In this document: positions 28,107 to 37,572 of the stretch, piece after piece
How positions within the stretch are numbered: the first letter of the stretch is position 1
Layout: each line of letters begins with the position of its first letter
NCBI RefSeq assembly: GCF_000196235.1
Contig: NC_008541.1
Location: 2,480,001-2,544,000 of the forward strand
DNA from: Arthrobacter sp. FB24
GTDB taxonomy: Bacteria > Actinomycetota > Actinomycetes > Actinomycetales > Micrococcaceae
Length of the DNA stretch: 64,000 nucleotides
Direction: 5' to 3'
Notes under the pieces: generated by a model
Told to the model about the DNA's origin: nothing
Databases searched by the model: none
Seen by the model: only the letters and a program-made list of their open reading frames with translations
Program-made: the position numbers and the translations under genes

Positions 28107-29063
28107 CTAGAAACCGAGCTTCACCAGCTGCTTGGGATCCCGTTGCCAGTCCTTGGCCACCTTGACATGCAGGTCGAGGTAGATCCGGGTACCGAGGAGG
28201 GCTTCGATGCCCTTGCGGGCGGTGGTGCCGACTTCCCGCAGCCGGGCGCCGCCCTTACCGATGATGATGGCTTTTTGGGAGGGACGCTCCACGTAGAGGT
28301 TGACCCTGACGTCCAGGAAAGGGCTGTCCTCGGGCCGGCCCTCCCGGGGAACGATCTCCTCCACCACTACGGCCAGGGAGTGCGGAAGCTCGTCGCGGAC
28401 ACCCTCCAGCGCGGCCTCGCGGATGAGTTCGGCCACCATGACTGCCTCGGGCTCATCGGTCAGGTGCCCGTCCGGGTACAGCGGCTGCGAGGGCGGCATG
28501 TGGCTGATGAGGACGTCCGCCACGGTGCCGACCTGGAAGCCGTCCGTTGCCGACACGGGCACGATGTCCTTCCAGCCCTCCTCGCCAAGGACTTCGCGGC
28601 CCAGGGCGGCAACGGCGAGCAGTTGTTCCGTCAGTGCCTGACGGTCCACCAGGTCTGCCTTGGTCACGATGGCGATGATGGGCTTTTTGCCGACCGCGGC
28701 CAGCTGGGCGGCGATAAAGCGGTCGCCGGGACCGATCTTTTCGTTGGCAGGAAGGCAGAAGCCGATGGCGTCCACTTCGGAGAGGGTGTCCGCCACCAGG
28801 TCATTGAGGCGCTTGCCGAGCAACGTCCGCGGCCGGTGCAGACCGGGTGTATCCACGAGGATGAGCTGGGCGTCGTCCCGGTGGACGATGCCACGGATCG
28901 TGTGGCGCGTCGTCTGCGGCTTGGCAGAGGTGATGGCCACCTTCTTGCCCACAAGGGCGTTCGTCAGTGTGGACTTACCGGCGTTCGGCCTGCCCACAAG
29001 GATCGAAAATCCGGCCCGAAAGCCGCCAAAGGCGTCGTCGTCCGCTTTATTCTGCTTGCTCAC
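28107..29063 (-). CDS. era: GTPase Era
   Basis: Ribosome-assembly GTPase that binds the 3' end of 16S rRNA. The 318-residue protein has the G1 loop GRPNAGKST, switch region TRHTIRG, G3 DTPGLH, G4 TKADL and G5 VSATDG, then the C-terminal KH domain with IIIGKGGARLREVG. The GTG at 29063 follows GGGAG by 6 nt and overlaps the preceding CNNM gene by 17 nt, so they are co-translated. It ends the phoH-ybeY-CNNM-era unit, all involved in or next to 16S/ribosome maturation. Confidence 0.97.
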   Translation of the reverse strand: MSKQNKADDDAFGGFRAGFSILVGRPNAGKSTLTNALVGKKVAITSAKPQTTRHTIRGIVHRDDAQLILVDTPGLHRPRTLLGKRLNDLVADTLSEVDAIGFCLPANEKIGPGDRFIAAQLAAVGKKPIIAIVTKADLVDRQALTEQLLAVAALGREVLGEEGWKDIVPVSATDGFQVGTVADVLISHMPPSQPLYPDGHLTDEPEAVMVAELIREAALEGVRDELPHSLAVVVEEIVPREGRPEDSPFLDVRVNLYVERPSQKAIIIGKGGARLREVGTTARKGIEALLGTRIYLDLHVKVAKDWQRDPKQLVKLGF

Positions 29064-30390
29064 GTGGAACTCCCTGTTGCATTGTTTCGGCCTCGTCGAG
29101 TAGGTCTTCAAGGTCAGTTTGTTCTGGAACGGCGCCCTTTGCAACGGGCGCCGCGATGATGTGGCTGACCCTGTTGCGGCGGCCTTCCAAGCGTTCCGCC
29201 CGCAGCGAGATCCCGTCCACCTCTACGGTGCTGCCGACGATGGGAACCCGGCCGAGGGCCTTGGCGAGCAGGCCGCCGACGGTGTCCACTTCGTCGTCGT
29301 CGAGTTCCACATCAAACAGCTCGCCGAGGTCGTCGATGCCCATCCGGGCACTCACCCGGTAGCTGCCGTTGCCAAGGGCCACGGCCTCGGCGCTCTCGGT
29401 GTCATATTCATCCACAATCTCGCCGACGATTTCCTCGATCAGATCCTCAAGCGTCACAAGTCCGGCAGTTCCGCCGTACTCGTCGATCACGATGGCCACA
29501 TGCGTTGATTCCTTTTGCAGTTCACGAAGCAGGTCACTGACCTGCTTCGACTCCGGCACGTAGCGGACTTCGCGGGCAAGGTCATCCACGATGGGGGGTT
29601 CCTCGCCCGGGCCGAGGCCGTGCAGCGCGGCGGCGACATCCTTGAGGTAGATGATGCCCAGGATCTGGTCCGTGTTGTCGCGGATCACGGGGATCCGGGA
29701 GTAGCCGGACCGCAGGAAGAGGGACATGGCCCGGTGCAGGCTCGAGCCCGCGTCGATGCTGAGGATGTCCGTGCGGGGCACCATCACGGCCCGGACCAGG
29801 GTGTCGCCGAAGTCGAACACGGACTGGATCAGTTCGGCTTCGTTGTCCTCGATCATGTCAGATTCAGTGGCACGGTCCACGAGCTCGCGGAACTCTTCTT
29901 CACTGAAGGAGGCTTCGTCGCCGGCGCGTGCGCCCGGTGCCACGACGCTGCCCAGCGCAACCAGCCAGCCCGGAATGGGACCCAGCACCCAGCATAGGAA
30001 ACGGATGATCGGCGCACTGAACCTGGCGACGCCGGCGGCGTGGGCACGGCCCAGCTGCCGCGGTGACACCCCCACGATCACGAAGCCTACGAGGGCCATG
30101 ATTCCGGTGGCGGCAAGGCCGGCGAGCCATACACTGTCCAGCAGGCTGTGCAGAAGGACAGCGACCGCCACTGCCGAGGCCATTTCGAACCAGATCCGCC
30201 AAAACCTCAGGGACCGCATGTGCGCGACTGGCTGGTCCAGGATGCGCTTCAGGGCCTGGCCGTCACTTCGAAGCACGGCCTCTTCGGCGTCGTGGCGGGG
30301 AAGGAAATTAAACGCGGACTCAGCCGCTGTCAGCAGGGCTGCGAAACTGAGGAAGACCAGCGCCATGCCAACAAGGATCAGTGGGGTCAC
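29047..30390 (-). CDS. CNNM/CorC-type transporter (hemolysin family, DUF21-CBS-CorC_HlyC)
   Basis: A 447-residue membrane protein with the DUF21 domain (transmembrane helices from [23 protein letters not shown] onward, residues 4-180), two CBS repeats ([20 protein letters not shown] and [11 protein letters not shown] ... [46 protein letters not shown]) and a CorC_HlyC domain at the end. This is the bacterial CNNM arrangement, associated with magnesium and cobalt efflux. The old name hemolysin is historical. It overlaps ybeY by 4 nt at its start and era at its end, as in many actinobacteria. Confidence 0.94.
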   Translation of the reverse strand: MTPLILVGMALVFLSFAALLTAAESAFNFLPRHDAEEAVLRSDGQALKRILDQPVAHMRSLRFWRIWFEMASAVAVAVLLHSLLDSVWLAGLAATGIMALVGFVIVGVSPRQLGRAHAAGVARFSAPIIRFLCWVLGPIPGWLVALGSVVAPGARAGDEASFSEEEFRELVDRATESDMIEDNEAELIQSVFDFGDTLVRAVMVPRTDILSIDAGSSLHRAMSLFLRSGYSRIPVIRDNTDQILGIIYLKDVAAALHGLGPGEEPPIVDDLAREVRYVPESKQVSDLLRELQKESTHVAIVIDEYGGTAGLVTLEDLIEEIVGEIVDEYDTESAEAVALGNGSYRVSARMGIDDLGELFDVELDDDEVDTVGGLLAKALGRVPIVGSTVEVDGISLRAERLEGRRNRVSHIIAAPVAKGAVPEQTDLEDLLDEAETMQQGVPREQAE

Positions 30391-30860
30391 TGCATCGTCT
30401 CAGACGGGGCTTCTTTACCGGTGAAGCCCTCAAGCAGTTCCCGCTGCAGGCCGAACATCTCTTCCTTTTCCTCGGGATCGGCGTGGTCGTATCCCAGCAG
30501 GTGCAGGATTCCGTGGGTGGTGAGCAGCAGCATCTCATCCTGCGTGGAATGCCCGGCATTGCGTGCCTGGACCTCCGCCACCTGCGGACACACGGCAATA
30601 TCGCCGAGCATGCCCTGCGGCGTCGGCTTGTCCGGTGTGCCCGGAGTCAATTCGTCCATGGGAACGGACAGGACGTCGGTGGCCCCCGGCTCGTCCATAA
30701 GTTCCAGGTGCAGTTTTTCCATGGCGGGTTCGTCCACCAGGAGGATGGACAGTTCAGCCTGGGGGTGGATGTACAGGCGTTCAAACACAAACCGGGCCAG
30801 GGCAACCAGCTGGGCTTCATCCACCGTGACGCCTGATTCGTTGTTCACTTCAATACTCAT
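30387..30860 (-). CDS. ybeY: Endoribonuclease YbeY (rRNA maturation factor)
   Basis: Zinc-dependent endoribonuclease acting in 16S rRNA 3' end maturation and 70S quality control. The 157-residue protein carries the zinc motif THGILHLLGYDHADPEE (H-x3-H-x5-H), plus MDEPGATDVLSVPMDE and LGDIAVCP. The frame is open upstream to 30926, but ATG at 30860 begins the family sequence MSIEVNNESG. It overlaps phoH by four bases (ATGA) upstream and the CNNM gene by four downstream. Confidence 0.96.
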   Translation of the reverse strand: MSIEVNNESGVTVDEAQLVALARFVFERLYIHPQAELSILLVDEPAMEKLHLELMDEPGATDVLSVPMDELTPGTPDKPTPQGMLGDIAVCPQVAEVQARNAGHSTQDEMLLLTTHGILHLLGYDHADPEEKEEMFGLQRELLEGFTGKEAPSETMQ

Positions 30861-31945
30861 GCGTGCTCTCCCCGCTTCTCCCGGGTCACGGAATGCTTCA
30901 CCCGGTTCCTCTGTGCCTCGTCCCACACGCCGTACGCATTGACGATGTCGCCCACCAGCCGGTGGCGGACCACGTCCGAGGCATCCAGCACGCTGAAATT
31001 CACGTCCTCAATTCCCTGCAGGATCTCTTCCACGATCCGGAGGCCGGAACGGGTGCCGAATGGCAGGTCCACTTGGGTGACATCCCCGGTGACCACCATT
31101 TTGGAGCCGAAGCCGAGCCGGGTCAGGAACATCTTCATCTGCTCTGGTGTGGTGTTCTGGGCCTCGTCGAGGATGATGAAGGCATCGTTGAGGGTCCGGC
31201 CGCGCATATAGGCCAGCGGAGCCACTTCGATGGTGCCTGCCGCCATCAAGCGGGGAATGGACTCCGGGTCCATCATGTCGTGCAGTGCATCGTAAAGGGG
31301 ACGCAGGTAAGGATCGATCTTGTCGCTCAGCGTCCCGGGCAGGAAGCCCAGCCGTTCGCCGGCCTCCACCGCTGGCCTGGTAAGGATGATGCGGCTGACT
31401 TCCTTCTGCTGCAGTGCCTGGACTGCCTTCGCCATGGCGAGGAACGTCTTGCCGGTACCGGCAGGTCCTATTCCGAAGATCACCGTGTGGGCGTCAATGG
31501 CATCCACGTAGTTCTTCTGGTTCAGCGTCTTGGGCCGGATCGTCTTGCCGCGGCTCGAGAGGATGTTGTAGGTCAGTACCTCAACCGGGTTTTGGAGTGA
31601 CTGGCTCCGGAGCAGGGCTGCGAGCTGCTGGAGTACCGCCGGCGTAATGACAGTTCCCCGGTCAACGAGCCCGCGCACTTCATGGAGCAACCGCATGATC
31701 CTGGGAACGTCGGCGGCGGGGCCGCTGATGGCCAGTTCATTGCCGCGGACGTGGAAGTCGACGGCCGGAAACTGTTCCTCGATGAAACGCAGCGCCTCAT
31801 CGTGGCTGCCGAGCGACTGAACCATTTGTTCGGAGTTGTCGAAGATGACCACCTCCGTCCGGACGCCGGGAAGACTATGGGGAAATTCACCTGTGGTGCG
31901 CTCTCCGGCGCTGAACCGGGGCCTTCCGTTTGTTGCTTCAGTCAT
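30857..31945 (-). CDS. phoH: PhoH-like ATPase
   Basis: A 362-residue cytoplasmic ATPase of the PhoH (YbeZ) family, thought to help YbeY in RNA processing. An N-terminal KH-like region (residues 25-110, with FIEEQFPAVDFHVRGNELAISGPAADVPRIMRLLHEV) precedes the ATPase domain. Walker A is GPAGTGKTFLAMA, Walker B FIILDEAQNTTPEQMK, and TGDVTQVDLP is the sensor segment. It begins the phoH-ybeY-CNNM-era operon and is divergent from the GerMN lipoprotein gene. Confidence 0.95.
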   Translation of the reverse strand: MTEATNGRPRFSAGERTTGEFPHSLPGVRTEVVIFDNSEQMVQSLGSHDEALRFIEEQFPAVDFHVRGNELAISGPAADVPRIMRLLHEVRGLVDRGTVITPAVLQQLAALLRSQSLQNPVEVLTYNILSSRGKTIRPKTLNQKNYVDAIDAHTVIFGIGPAGTGKTFLAMAKAVQALQQKEVSRIILTRPAVEAGERLGFLPGTLSDKIDPYLRPLYDALHDMMDPESIPRLMAAGTIEVAPLAYMRGRTLNDAFIILDEAQNTTPEQMKMFLTRLGFGSKMVVTGDVTQVDLPFGTRSGLRIVEEILQGIEDVNFSVLDASDVVRHRLVGDIVNAYGVWDEAQRNRVKHSVTREKRGEHA

Positions 31946-32323
31946 GGTGCCGGCCTGCGGGCCTCTGGTCCCCTCCAGTTAGGAATAGTGTCTCTCCGGC
32001 CGATCACATCGCCGCTGCTGCTGCTGCAGCACCGGGCCCCGTGCCCGGCCGAGTCCTCTTATCTTACGCCAGCACGCCGCCCGGGAGCCGCGGACCGTGG
32101 AGGTCCGCCGGCCGGGTGCAGCCTTTTCGTTGCGGGTTTACGTCATTAGGTATCAACTTCATATCGGCCTCATATCGTTCCCGTTGCAGTTCTGCTGACC
32201 GTCCGCAAACGCCGCTGGCGGCCGCCCGCTCTATGTAATGCTGGAATCCGCCGGGATTGCGCCGGCCGAAAACGACGTCACCGACAACGGTTGCAGGGAC
32301 AGGGCGGGGTACCCGGGAGCACT
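31946..32323. other. 378-nt divergent intergenic region between phoH and the GerMN gene
   Basis: No convincing gene. It should hold both divergent promoters. Visible items are a short CTG repeat (32014-32030), a GC-rich 6-bp hairpin at 32032-32048 in the probable phoH leader, and TAAGAT on the minus strand at 32066-32061, a possible -10 for phoH without a matching -35. A more AT-rich patch at 32138-32185 is the likeliest place for the plus-strand promoter. Confidence 0.5.
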
Positions 32324-33286
32324 ATGGAGATCTGGAATCCACGACGCCGGAAGGCAACAGGAGGCGGGCGGACACGGTCCGCCGCGCTACTGCTTGTGCT
32401 GCCCGCGGCCATGGTCCTCTCCGGCTGCGTCGCCACTCCCCAGCCTTCCGCGACGAGCGCGGACAGCACACCACAGTCAGTGACCGGGTCCGCCACCGCC
32501 GGTGTCCCCAGCACAAGCGCACCGCTGGAAACCACACAGGCCTCCAACAAGGCACCGGTGTATTGGATCGGGCGCAGCAACGAGAACGTCTTCCTTTACC
32601 GTGAGTTCCGGGACGTCCCCGAACAGGAAAATCCGGTTACCAGGGCACTTCGCGCCATGATGTCGGACAAGCCCCTCGATCCCGACTTCTTCACTCCATG
32701 GCAGAACCCGAAGAAGCTGGCAACCTCGATCTCCGGCAAGAACGTGATCACGGTGGACGTCTCAGCGGATGCCTTCAACAGCAACCTCGACGAGGACATG
32801 GCCAATCGTGCCATTCAGCAGTTGGTGTACACGGCAACGGCCGCCGGTGCCAGCTCCGGGCTGGTGGATTCGGGCCAGCAGATCCAGGTTGTCATCCTCG
32901 TTGACGGGCACACGGACTACCTGGCCTTCAACCACGTGCGGCTTGGCTCGCCCACTCCCCGCAGTGCAGGAATGGTGGCCCCGGTCTGGATCATCGACCC
33001 ACAGGAAGGCGTGGGCGTTGCTGACGGCAGCGTCAAGATCAGCGGACGAAGCACCGTCCCCGGCGGGAAACTCCGGTGGAAGATCCTGAAGGTCGAAGGC
33101 AGCACAGACAAGGCGTCGTATTTGGGCGGGGAGGTTACGGCGTCGGCCGAGCCGGCACAATCGGGGCATTTCTCGCTGACAGTCAACCTGGCACCGGGGA
33201 ACTATGAAGTCCGGGTGTCACAGATCGATCCGGGCAAACCCGACCGGGAAATGAACGTGGACACCCGGGGCTTCAAGGTCGAATAG
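32324..33286 (+). CDS. GerMN-domain lipoprotein
   Basis: A 320-residue secreted lipoprotein: signal peptide with RTRSAALLLVLPAAMVLSGC lipobox (lipidated Cys near 36), a Ser/Thr/Pro/Ala-rich linker, then a GerMN domain (YWIGRSNENVFLYREFRDVPEQENPVTRALRAMMS ... NVITVDVSADAF ... AIQQLVYTATAA ... VVILVDGH) and a C-terminal immunoglobulin-like Gmad2 domain (IIDPQEGVGVADGSVKISGRSTVPGGKLRWKI ... HFSLTVNLAPGNYEVRVSQ). ATG at 32324 has GGGAG 6 nt upstream. GerMN proteins occur in spore germination and in LpqB-type sensor partners; here the role is unknown and probably wall-associated. It stands alone in opposite direction to the hrcA-dnaJ-rsmE and phoH units. Confidence 0.88.
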   Translation: MEIWNPRRRKATGGGRTRSAALLLVLPAAMVLSGCVATPQPSATSADSTPQSVTGSATAGVPSTSAPLETTQASNKAPVYWIGRSNENVFLYREFRDVPEQENPVTRALRAMMSDKPLDPDFFTPWQNPKKLATSISGKNVITVDVSADAFNSNLDEDMANRAIQQLVYTATAAGASSGLVDSGQQIQVVILVDGHTDYLAFNHVRLGSPTPRSAGMVAPVWIIDPQEGVGVADGSVKISGRSTVPGGKLRWKILKVEGSTDKASYLGGEVTASAEPAQSGHFSLTVNLAPGNYEVRVSQIDPGKPDREMNVDTRGFKVE

Positions 33287-33294
33287 CTCCGCCG

Positions 33295-34071
33295 CTACCA
33301 GCGTCCGAGGATGTCGCTGGCGAGCACTGTGGCCGCCGGACCTGCCGTGGAGGACCTCAGCACATGGTGCCCCAACAGGGCCGTGACGGCACCGGCGCTG
33401 CAGAGTTTGGTGACTTCCCGCGGACTGATTCCGCCCTCCGGACCAACAATGAGGAGAATTTCGCGGGGCCCCGAACCGGGTGTCCCGCCCTCGCCGTCGT
33501 GCCACTTCTCCAGCACTGCGCGCAGGGGCCGGACGGCATCCTCGTGGAGGATGATCGCCAGGTCCGCCGCGGCGACAGCGGACTGCAAACCCGCGCCGTC
33601 GACGGCGGAACGGACCTCGGGAATCCAGGCCCGCCGCGCCTGCTTGGCCGCCGCGGTCACCACAGACTGCCACTTGGCGTGGGCCTTGGCGGCACGCTCG
33701 CCTTTCCAACGGACTATGGAGCGCTCCGACTGCCACGGGATGACGGCATCGATCCCCAGTTCAGTAGCTGTTTCCGCTGCCAGTTCGTCGCGGTCGCCTT
33801 TGGCCAGCGCCTGCACCAGGACGAGGCGGAGGTCCGGACGCTCCTCAGTTTCAAGGACCGAACACTCCACCGTCAGTTCGCCCTGGTCGACGGCCGCAAC
33901 GGTGCCGGTGAGCCTCTTGCCCGCGCCGTCGGCGATGTCAACCGACTCCCCCACAGCGATCCGCTTGACGGTGATCGCGTGCCGGGCCTCAGCACCCTGG
34001 AGGACAAAGTGCGAACCGGGAACCTGTTCGTCCAGGGCTCCCGGGGTTGCGAAAAAGACCGGGTTGCTCAC
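33295..34071 (-). CDS. rsmE: 16S rRNA (uracil-1498-N3)-methyltransferase
   Basis: SPOUT-class methyltransferase that uses S-adenosylmethionine to methylate U1498 of 16S rRNA. The 258-residue protein has an N-terminal PUA-like domain (HFVLQGAEARHAITVKRIAVGE) and the knotted SAM-binding region LLIVGPEGGISPREVTKL and LLGHHVLRSSTAGPAA. The GTG start at 34071 is two bases after the dnaJ stop, so it belongs to the hrcA-dnaJ-rsmE unit. Confidence 0.95.
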   Translation of the reverse strand: MSNPVFFATPGALDEQVPGSHFVLQGAEARHAITVKRIAVGESVDIADGAGKRLTGTVAAVDQGELTVECSVLETEERPDLRLVLVQALAKGDRDELAAETATELGIDAVIPWQSERSIVRWKGERAAKAHAKWQSVVTAAAKQARRAWIPEVRSAVDGAGLQSAVAAADLAIILHEDAVRPLRAVLEKWHDGEGGTPGSGPREILLIVGPEGGISPREVTKLCSAGAVTALLGHHVLRSSTAGPAATVLASDILGRW

Positions 34072-34073
34072 CG

Positions 34074-35201
34074 CTACAGGTTACCGAACCGGTCCCGCAG
34101 CTTGGCAAAAACTCCCCCGCTGGCGGTGAGTTTTCCCTCGGTGTACTGCTCGCCCCGCAGTTTGGCGAGCTGCCGGAGCAGGTCTTCCTGGGCGGCATCC
34201 AGCTTCGTCGGGGTTTCGACCTGCAGGTGAACCTTCAGGTCGCCGCGGCCGTAGCCCCGGAGATGGGTAACGCCGAGCCCGCGCAGGGTGATGACCTCGC
34301 CGGACTGGGTGCCCGCCTTGACGTCGATTTCCTGCTGGCCGTCGAAGGTGTCCAGGCTGAGCTCGGTGCCAAGGGCGGCGGCGGTCATGGGAATGTGCAG
34401 GGTGGCGTGAAGGTCGTCGCCGTCACGCACGTACGTGGCGTCGTTATTCACGCGGATCTCCACGTACAGGTCGCCTGAGGGGCCGCCGGCCGGGCCGGCT
34501 TCGCCCTGCCCGCCGAGCTGGATGCGGGTTCCGGTGGCGACGCCGGCGGGGACCTTGACCGTCAGCGAACGGCGGCTGCGGATGCGGCCCTGGCCGTTGC
34601 ACTCGTTGCAGGGATCCTTGATGACGGTTCCGAAGCCTTCGCAGGAACCGCAGGGGGCAGCCGTCATGACCTGGCCCAGGATGGAACGAACGGCCCGCTG
34701 AACCTGGCCGCTTCCGCCGCAGATGTCGCAGCGCACCGGGTGGGCCCCGGGCTGGCAGCAGGATCCCTCGCAGGTGGGGCACGTAACGGCCGTGTCCACC
34801 TCAAGCTTCTTGTTCACGCCGAAGACGGCATCGCGAAGGTCGATGCGGACGCTGATGAGGGCGTCCTGCCCGCGGCGGACCCGCGAGGCCGGACCGGACG
34901 AACCGCCGGCGCCGAAGAAGGTGTCGAAGATGTCCTGGAAGGCAAAGCCCTGTCCCGAGTAGCCGGCGCCGCCGAAGCCGTTATCGGTGCCGTTCTCGTT
35001 GCCGGTCGTGTCGTAGACCCGGCGCTTTTGCGGGTCGGAAAGGACTTCGTAGGCGTGGGTGACAGCCTTGAAGCGGTCCGAGGCATCCTCACCGGGGTTC
35101 ACATCCGGGTGCAGGGTGCGCGCAAGCTTTCGGTAGGCCTTCTTGATCTCTTCGCCCGTCGCTTCGGGTGAGACTCCAAGAACGTCGTAGTGGCTGCTCA
35201 A
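34074..35201 (-). CDS. dnaJ: Chaperone protein DnaJ
   Basis: Hsp40 co-chaperone that delivers substrates to DnaK and stimulates its ATPase. The 375-residue product has a J domain ([35 protein letters not shown] with HPD), a Gly/Phe-rich stretch, the zinc domain with four CxxCxGxG-type repeats ([32 protein letters not shown]) and the C-terminal substrate domain. The first repeat departs slightly from consensus. The start is TTG at 35201 because the J domain begins there; the longer frame upstream is not conserved-looking. It follows hrcA and is likely the DnaJ2 paralogue under HrcA. Confidence 0.95.
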   Translation of the reverse strand: MSSHYDVLGVSPEATGEEIKKAYRKLARTLHPDVNPGEDASDRFKAVTHAYEVLSDPQKRRVYDTTGNENGTDNGFGGAGYSGQGFAFQDIFDTFFGAGGSSGPASRVRRGQDALISVRIDLRDAVFGVNKKLEVDTAVTCPTCEGSCCQPGAHPVRCDICGGSGQVQRAVRSILGQVMTAAPCGSCEGFGTVIKDPCNECNGQGRIRSRRSLTVKVPAGVATGTRIQLGGQGEAGPAGGPSGDLYVEIRVNNDATYVRDGDDLHATLHIPMTAAALGTELSLDTFDGQQEIDVKAGTQSGEVITLRGLGVTHLRGYGRGDLKVHLQVETPTKLDAAQEDLLRQLAKLRGEQYTEGKLTASGGVFAKLRDRFGNL

Positions 35202-35295
35202 AGTTCGTATCTCTTCCTGGTTGTACTGCCTGTGGTGCTGCTGCTGCGCCCCGGAAGCCGGGACACGGAGGCCTGGTTGGCTGATGTAGGACCGG

Positions 35296-36309
35296 TCACG
35301 GCCCAAGGATCCTGGAAAGGTAGCGGGCCACGGCACGGACCGCGGCCATGGTTGTGGGATAGTCCATCCGGGTCGGGCCGAGTACGCCCACCTTGGCGCT
35401 GGAGCCGGGACCGTAGCCTGTGGCTACCACCGAGGCTTCCGCGAGTCCGTCGTAAGGGTTCTCCCTGCCGATGCTGACAGTGACACCGCGGGGGTCCTGG
35501 GCCATATCGCTGAGCAGGCGGAGCATGACCACCTGCTCCTCGAGTGCTTCGAGGACCGGGCCGATACTCAGCGGGAAGTCAACGTTGGACCGCGCGAGGT
35601 TCGCCGTGCCGGCCATGACCATCCGCTCCTCGCGGCTGCTGCTGGCCAGGGCATCCAGGCCACGGGCCAGCGCCTGGGCGGCATGCCGGCGTGACGGTTC
35701 ACAACCGGCGACGACGGCGGGCAGCGCCTGCGGGAGCAGGCTCAGGGGTGTCCCCGCCAGGCTTTTCAGGAACCGCGCGCGGAGGCCGGCGAGGGCATCA
35801 TCGCCGAGTTCCTGGCCGACGTCGATAACCCGCTGCTCGACCTTGCCGGTGTCCGCGATCAGCACGATCAGCACCTGCCGCGGCGCGAGCAGCACAAACT
35901 CGATATGCCGCACCATGGCGCGGCTGAGGTGCGGATACTGCACTACGGCCACCTGGTTGGTCAGCTGGGATAGCAGCCGCACGGTGCGCTCCAGGACGTC
36001 GTCCAGGTCCTCCGACCCTTCCAGGAGCGTCTGGATAGCCCGGCGTTCGGCCTGCGACAGCGGCTTGACGGCTGATATCTGGTCGACGAAAAGCCGATAG
36101 CCCTTGTCCGTGGGGATCCGGCCGGCACTGGTGTGCGGCGCCGTGATGAGGCCTTCGTCTTCCAACGCCGCCATGTCGTTGCGGATGGTGGCACTGGAGA
36201 CTCCCAGGTGATGCCGCTCAACCAGTGCCTTGGAGCCCACAGGTTCGCGGGAATGGACGTAGTCCTCCACGATGGCCCGCAATACTTCAAGCTTGCGTGG
36301 CTCGCTCAT
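35296..36309 (-). CDS. hrcA: Heat-inducible transcription repressor HrcA
   Basis: HrcA binds CIRCE operators and represses heat-shock genes; GroEL assists its folding. The 337-residue protein has an N-terminal winged helix ([51 protein letters not shown]), a GAF-like middle domain and the terminal dimerisation region. ATG at 36309 follows GGAGGTGGAG. A CIRCE element lies 69 nt upstream of the start codon, so hrcA, dnaJ and probably rsmE are autoregulated together. Confidence 0.97.
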   Translation of the reverse strand: MSEPRKLEVLRAIVEDYVHSREPVGSKALVERHHLGVSSATIRNDMAALEDEGLITAPHTSAGRIPTDKGYRLFVDQISAVKPLSQAERRAIQTLLEGSEDLDDVLERTVRLLSQLTNQVAVVQYPHLSRAMVRHIEFVLLAPRQVLIVLIADTGKVEQRVIDVGQELGDDALAGLRARFLKSLAGTPLSLLPQALPAVVAGCEPSRRHAAQALARGLDALASSSREERMVMAGTANLARSNVDFPLSIGPVLEALEEQVVMLRLLSDMAQDPRGVTVSIGRENPYDGLAEASVVATGYGPGSSAKVGVLGPTRMDYPTTMAAVRAVARYLSRILGP

Positions 36310-36377
36310 TCTCCACCTCCGATCGGCTTTCCCGGTGCGCGGCCCGGCGCTGCGCCGGGCGCATGTCCCGTTATCCG

Positions 36378-36404
36378 TTAGCACTCGACATGTCTAAGTG
36401 CTAA
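36378..36404. promoter_or_regulatory. CIRCE operator upstream of hrcA
   Basis: TTAGCACTC (36378-36386), nine bases, then AAGTGCTAA (36396-36404) matches the TTAGCACTC-N9-GAGTGCTAA consensus with one mismatch. It lies upstream of hrcA on the minus strand. Confidence 0.93.
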
Positions 36405-36553
36405 CCAGTCTAATATGAGTCGCCGCGTTGTTAGCATTGGTACCGCTCCTGGCGAAACCCGGGAGCGGGACTGGACGTGCACTGCCGTGAACCTACAGAC
36501 GCCCTGTTCACTTCTCCTGTTTATTTTTTCTAGCGCAAGGCTGTGTCTATCCG

Positions 36554-37405
36554 ATGTCGTACCAGAACTGGGGCCCGCAGGACATCACCGCTCCCCGGAA
36601 ATCCGAGCTGCCCGAAGTGCCGGTCGAACGCGGCATGGTGCTCGAAGACGTGCAGTCCGGCTGGGTGGGGGCCGTTACCAGGGTGGAGAAGTCCGGCGGA
36701 ATGCATGTTGTTGCCTTGGAGGACCGGCGGGGCAAATCACGCACGTTCCGGCTCGGCTACGGGTTCCTCCTGGAGGGCCTGCCGATCCGGCTGATGCCCC
36801 CGGCGCCCCGGCCGCAGGCAGCCTCTGCCGGATCCGGAAGGACGGCCTCCGGTTCCGTGCGGGTGGAAGGCCAGCGCGCCCAGGTGGCCAAGGCCAGCCG
36901 CATCTGGGTGGAAGGCAAGCACGACGCCGAACTCGTGGAAAAAGTCTGGGGTGACGATCTCCGCGTGGAGGGCATCGTCGTCGAACCTTTGCACGGCATT
37001 GACGACCTCACAGCGGCGGTTGCCGCGTTCCGGCCCGGCCCGGGCCGCCGGCTGGGGGTGCTGGTGGACCACCTGGTTGCCGACTCAAAGGAATCACGGA
37101 TTGCCGATGCCGTGATGGCGTCCCCCGGCGCCGCCGGAAACGTGCTGATTGTGGGCCACCCCTACGTGGACGTGTGGCAGGCCATCCGGCCCGCCGTCCT
37201 GGGCATTGACGCATGGCCGGTCATCCCCCGGGGCATGGACTGGAAAACCGGCATCCTGACGGCCTTCGGCTGGCCCCACGAGACCAAGGAGGACATCGGC
37301 CTGGGCTGGCAGAAACTGCTCGGGGCAGTCCGCAGCTACGCGGACCTGGAACCGTCCCTGCTGGGCCGGGTGGAAGAGGTCATCGACTTCCTCACAGTGC
37401 CCTAG
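36554..37405 (+). CDS. DUF3097 protein with TOPRIM-like segment
   Basis: A 283-residue actinobacterial protein of the DUF3097 family, function unknown. The N-terminal region (1-75) with MVLEDVQSGWVGAVTRVEKSGGMHVVALEDRRGKSRTFRLGYGFLLEG looks like a small beta-barrel. The middle contains RIWVEGKHDAELVEKVWGDDLRVEGIVVEPLHGIDDL and LGVLVDHLVADSKESRIAD, resembling the Glu...DxD layout of a TOPRIM nucleotide-handling domain. ATG at 36554 has no clear ribosome binding site. The gene lies alone between hrcA and a DUF4870 gene. A nucleic-acid role is inference from the TOPRIM resemblance. Confidence 0.87.
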   Translation: MSYQNWGPQDITAPRKSELPEVPVERGMVLEDVQSGWVGAVTRVEKSGGMHVVALEDRRGKSRTFRLGYGFLLEGLPIRLMPPAPRPQAASAGSGRTASGSVRVEGQRAQVAKASRIWVEGKHDAELVEKVWGDDLRVEGIVVEPLHGIDDLTAAVAAFRPGPGRRLGVLVDHLVADSKESRIADAVMASPGAAGNVLIVGHPYVDVWQAIRPAVLGIDAWPVIPRGMDWKTGILTAFGWPHETKEDIGLGWQKLLGAVRSYADLEPSLLGRVEEVIDFLTVP

Positions 37406-37572
37406 GTGGAAGAGCACAAGCCTGTTGACGGAAGTACGCAGTGCCGAGGGCGCCTGTTGAACTCTTCGAATGCACCCCTGACCCAGTATTCTTGATACGG
37501 CGGTTGTTGCTGTTGAGGCAGCGCCCGCTTTTCCGGGAACCACCGCACCACTGCAATCCGAAGGACGACACC

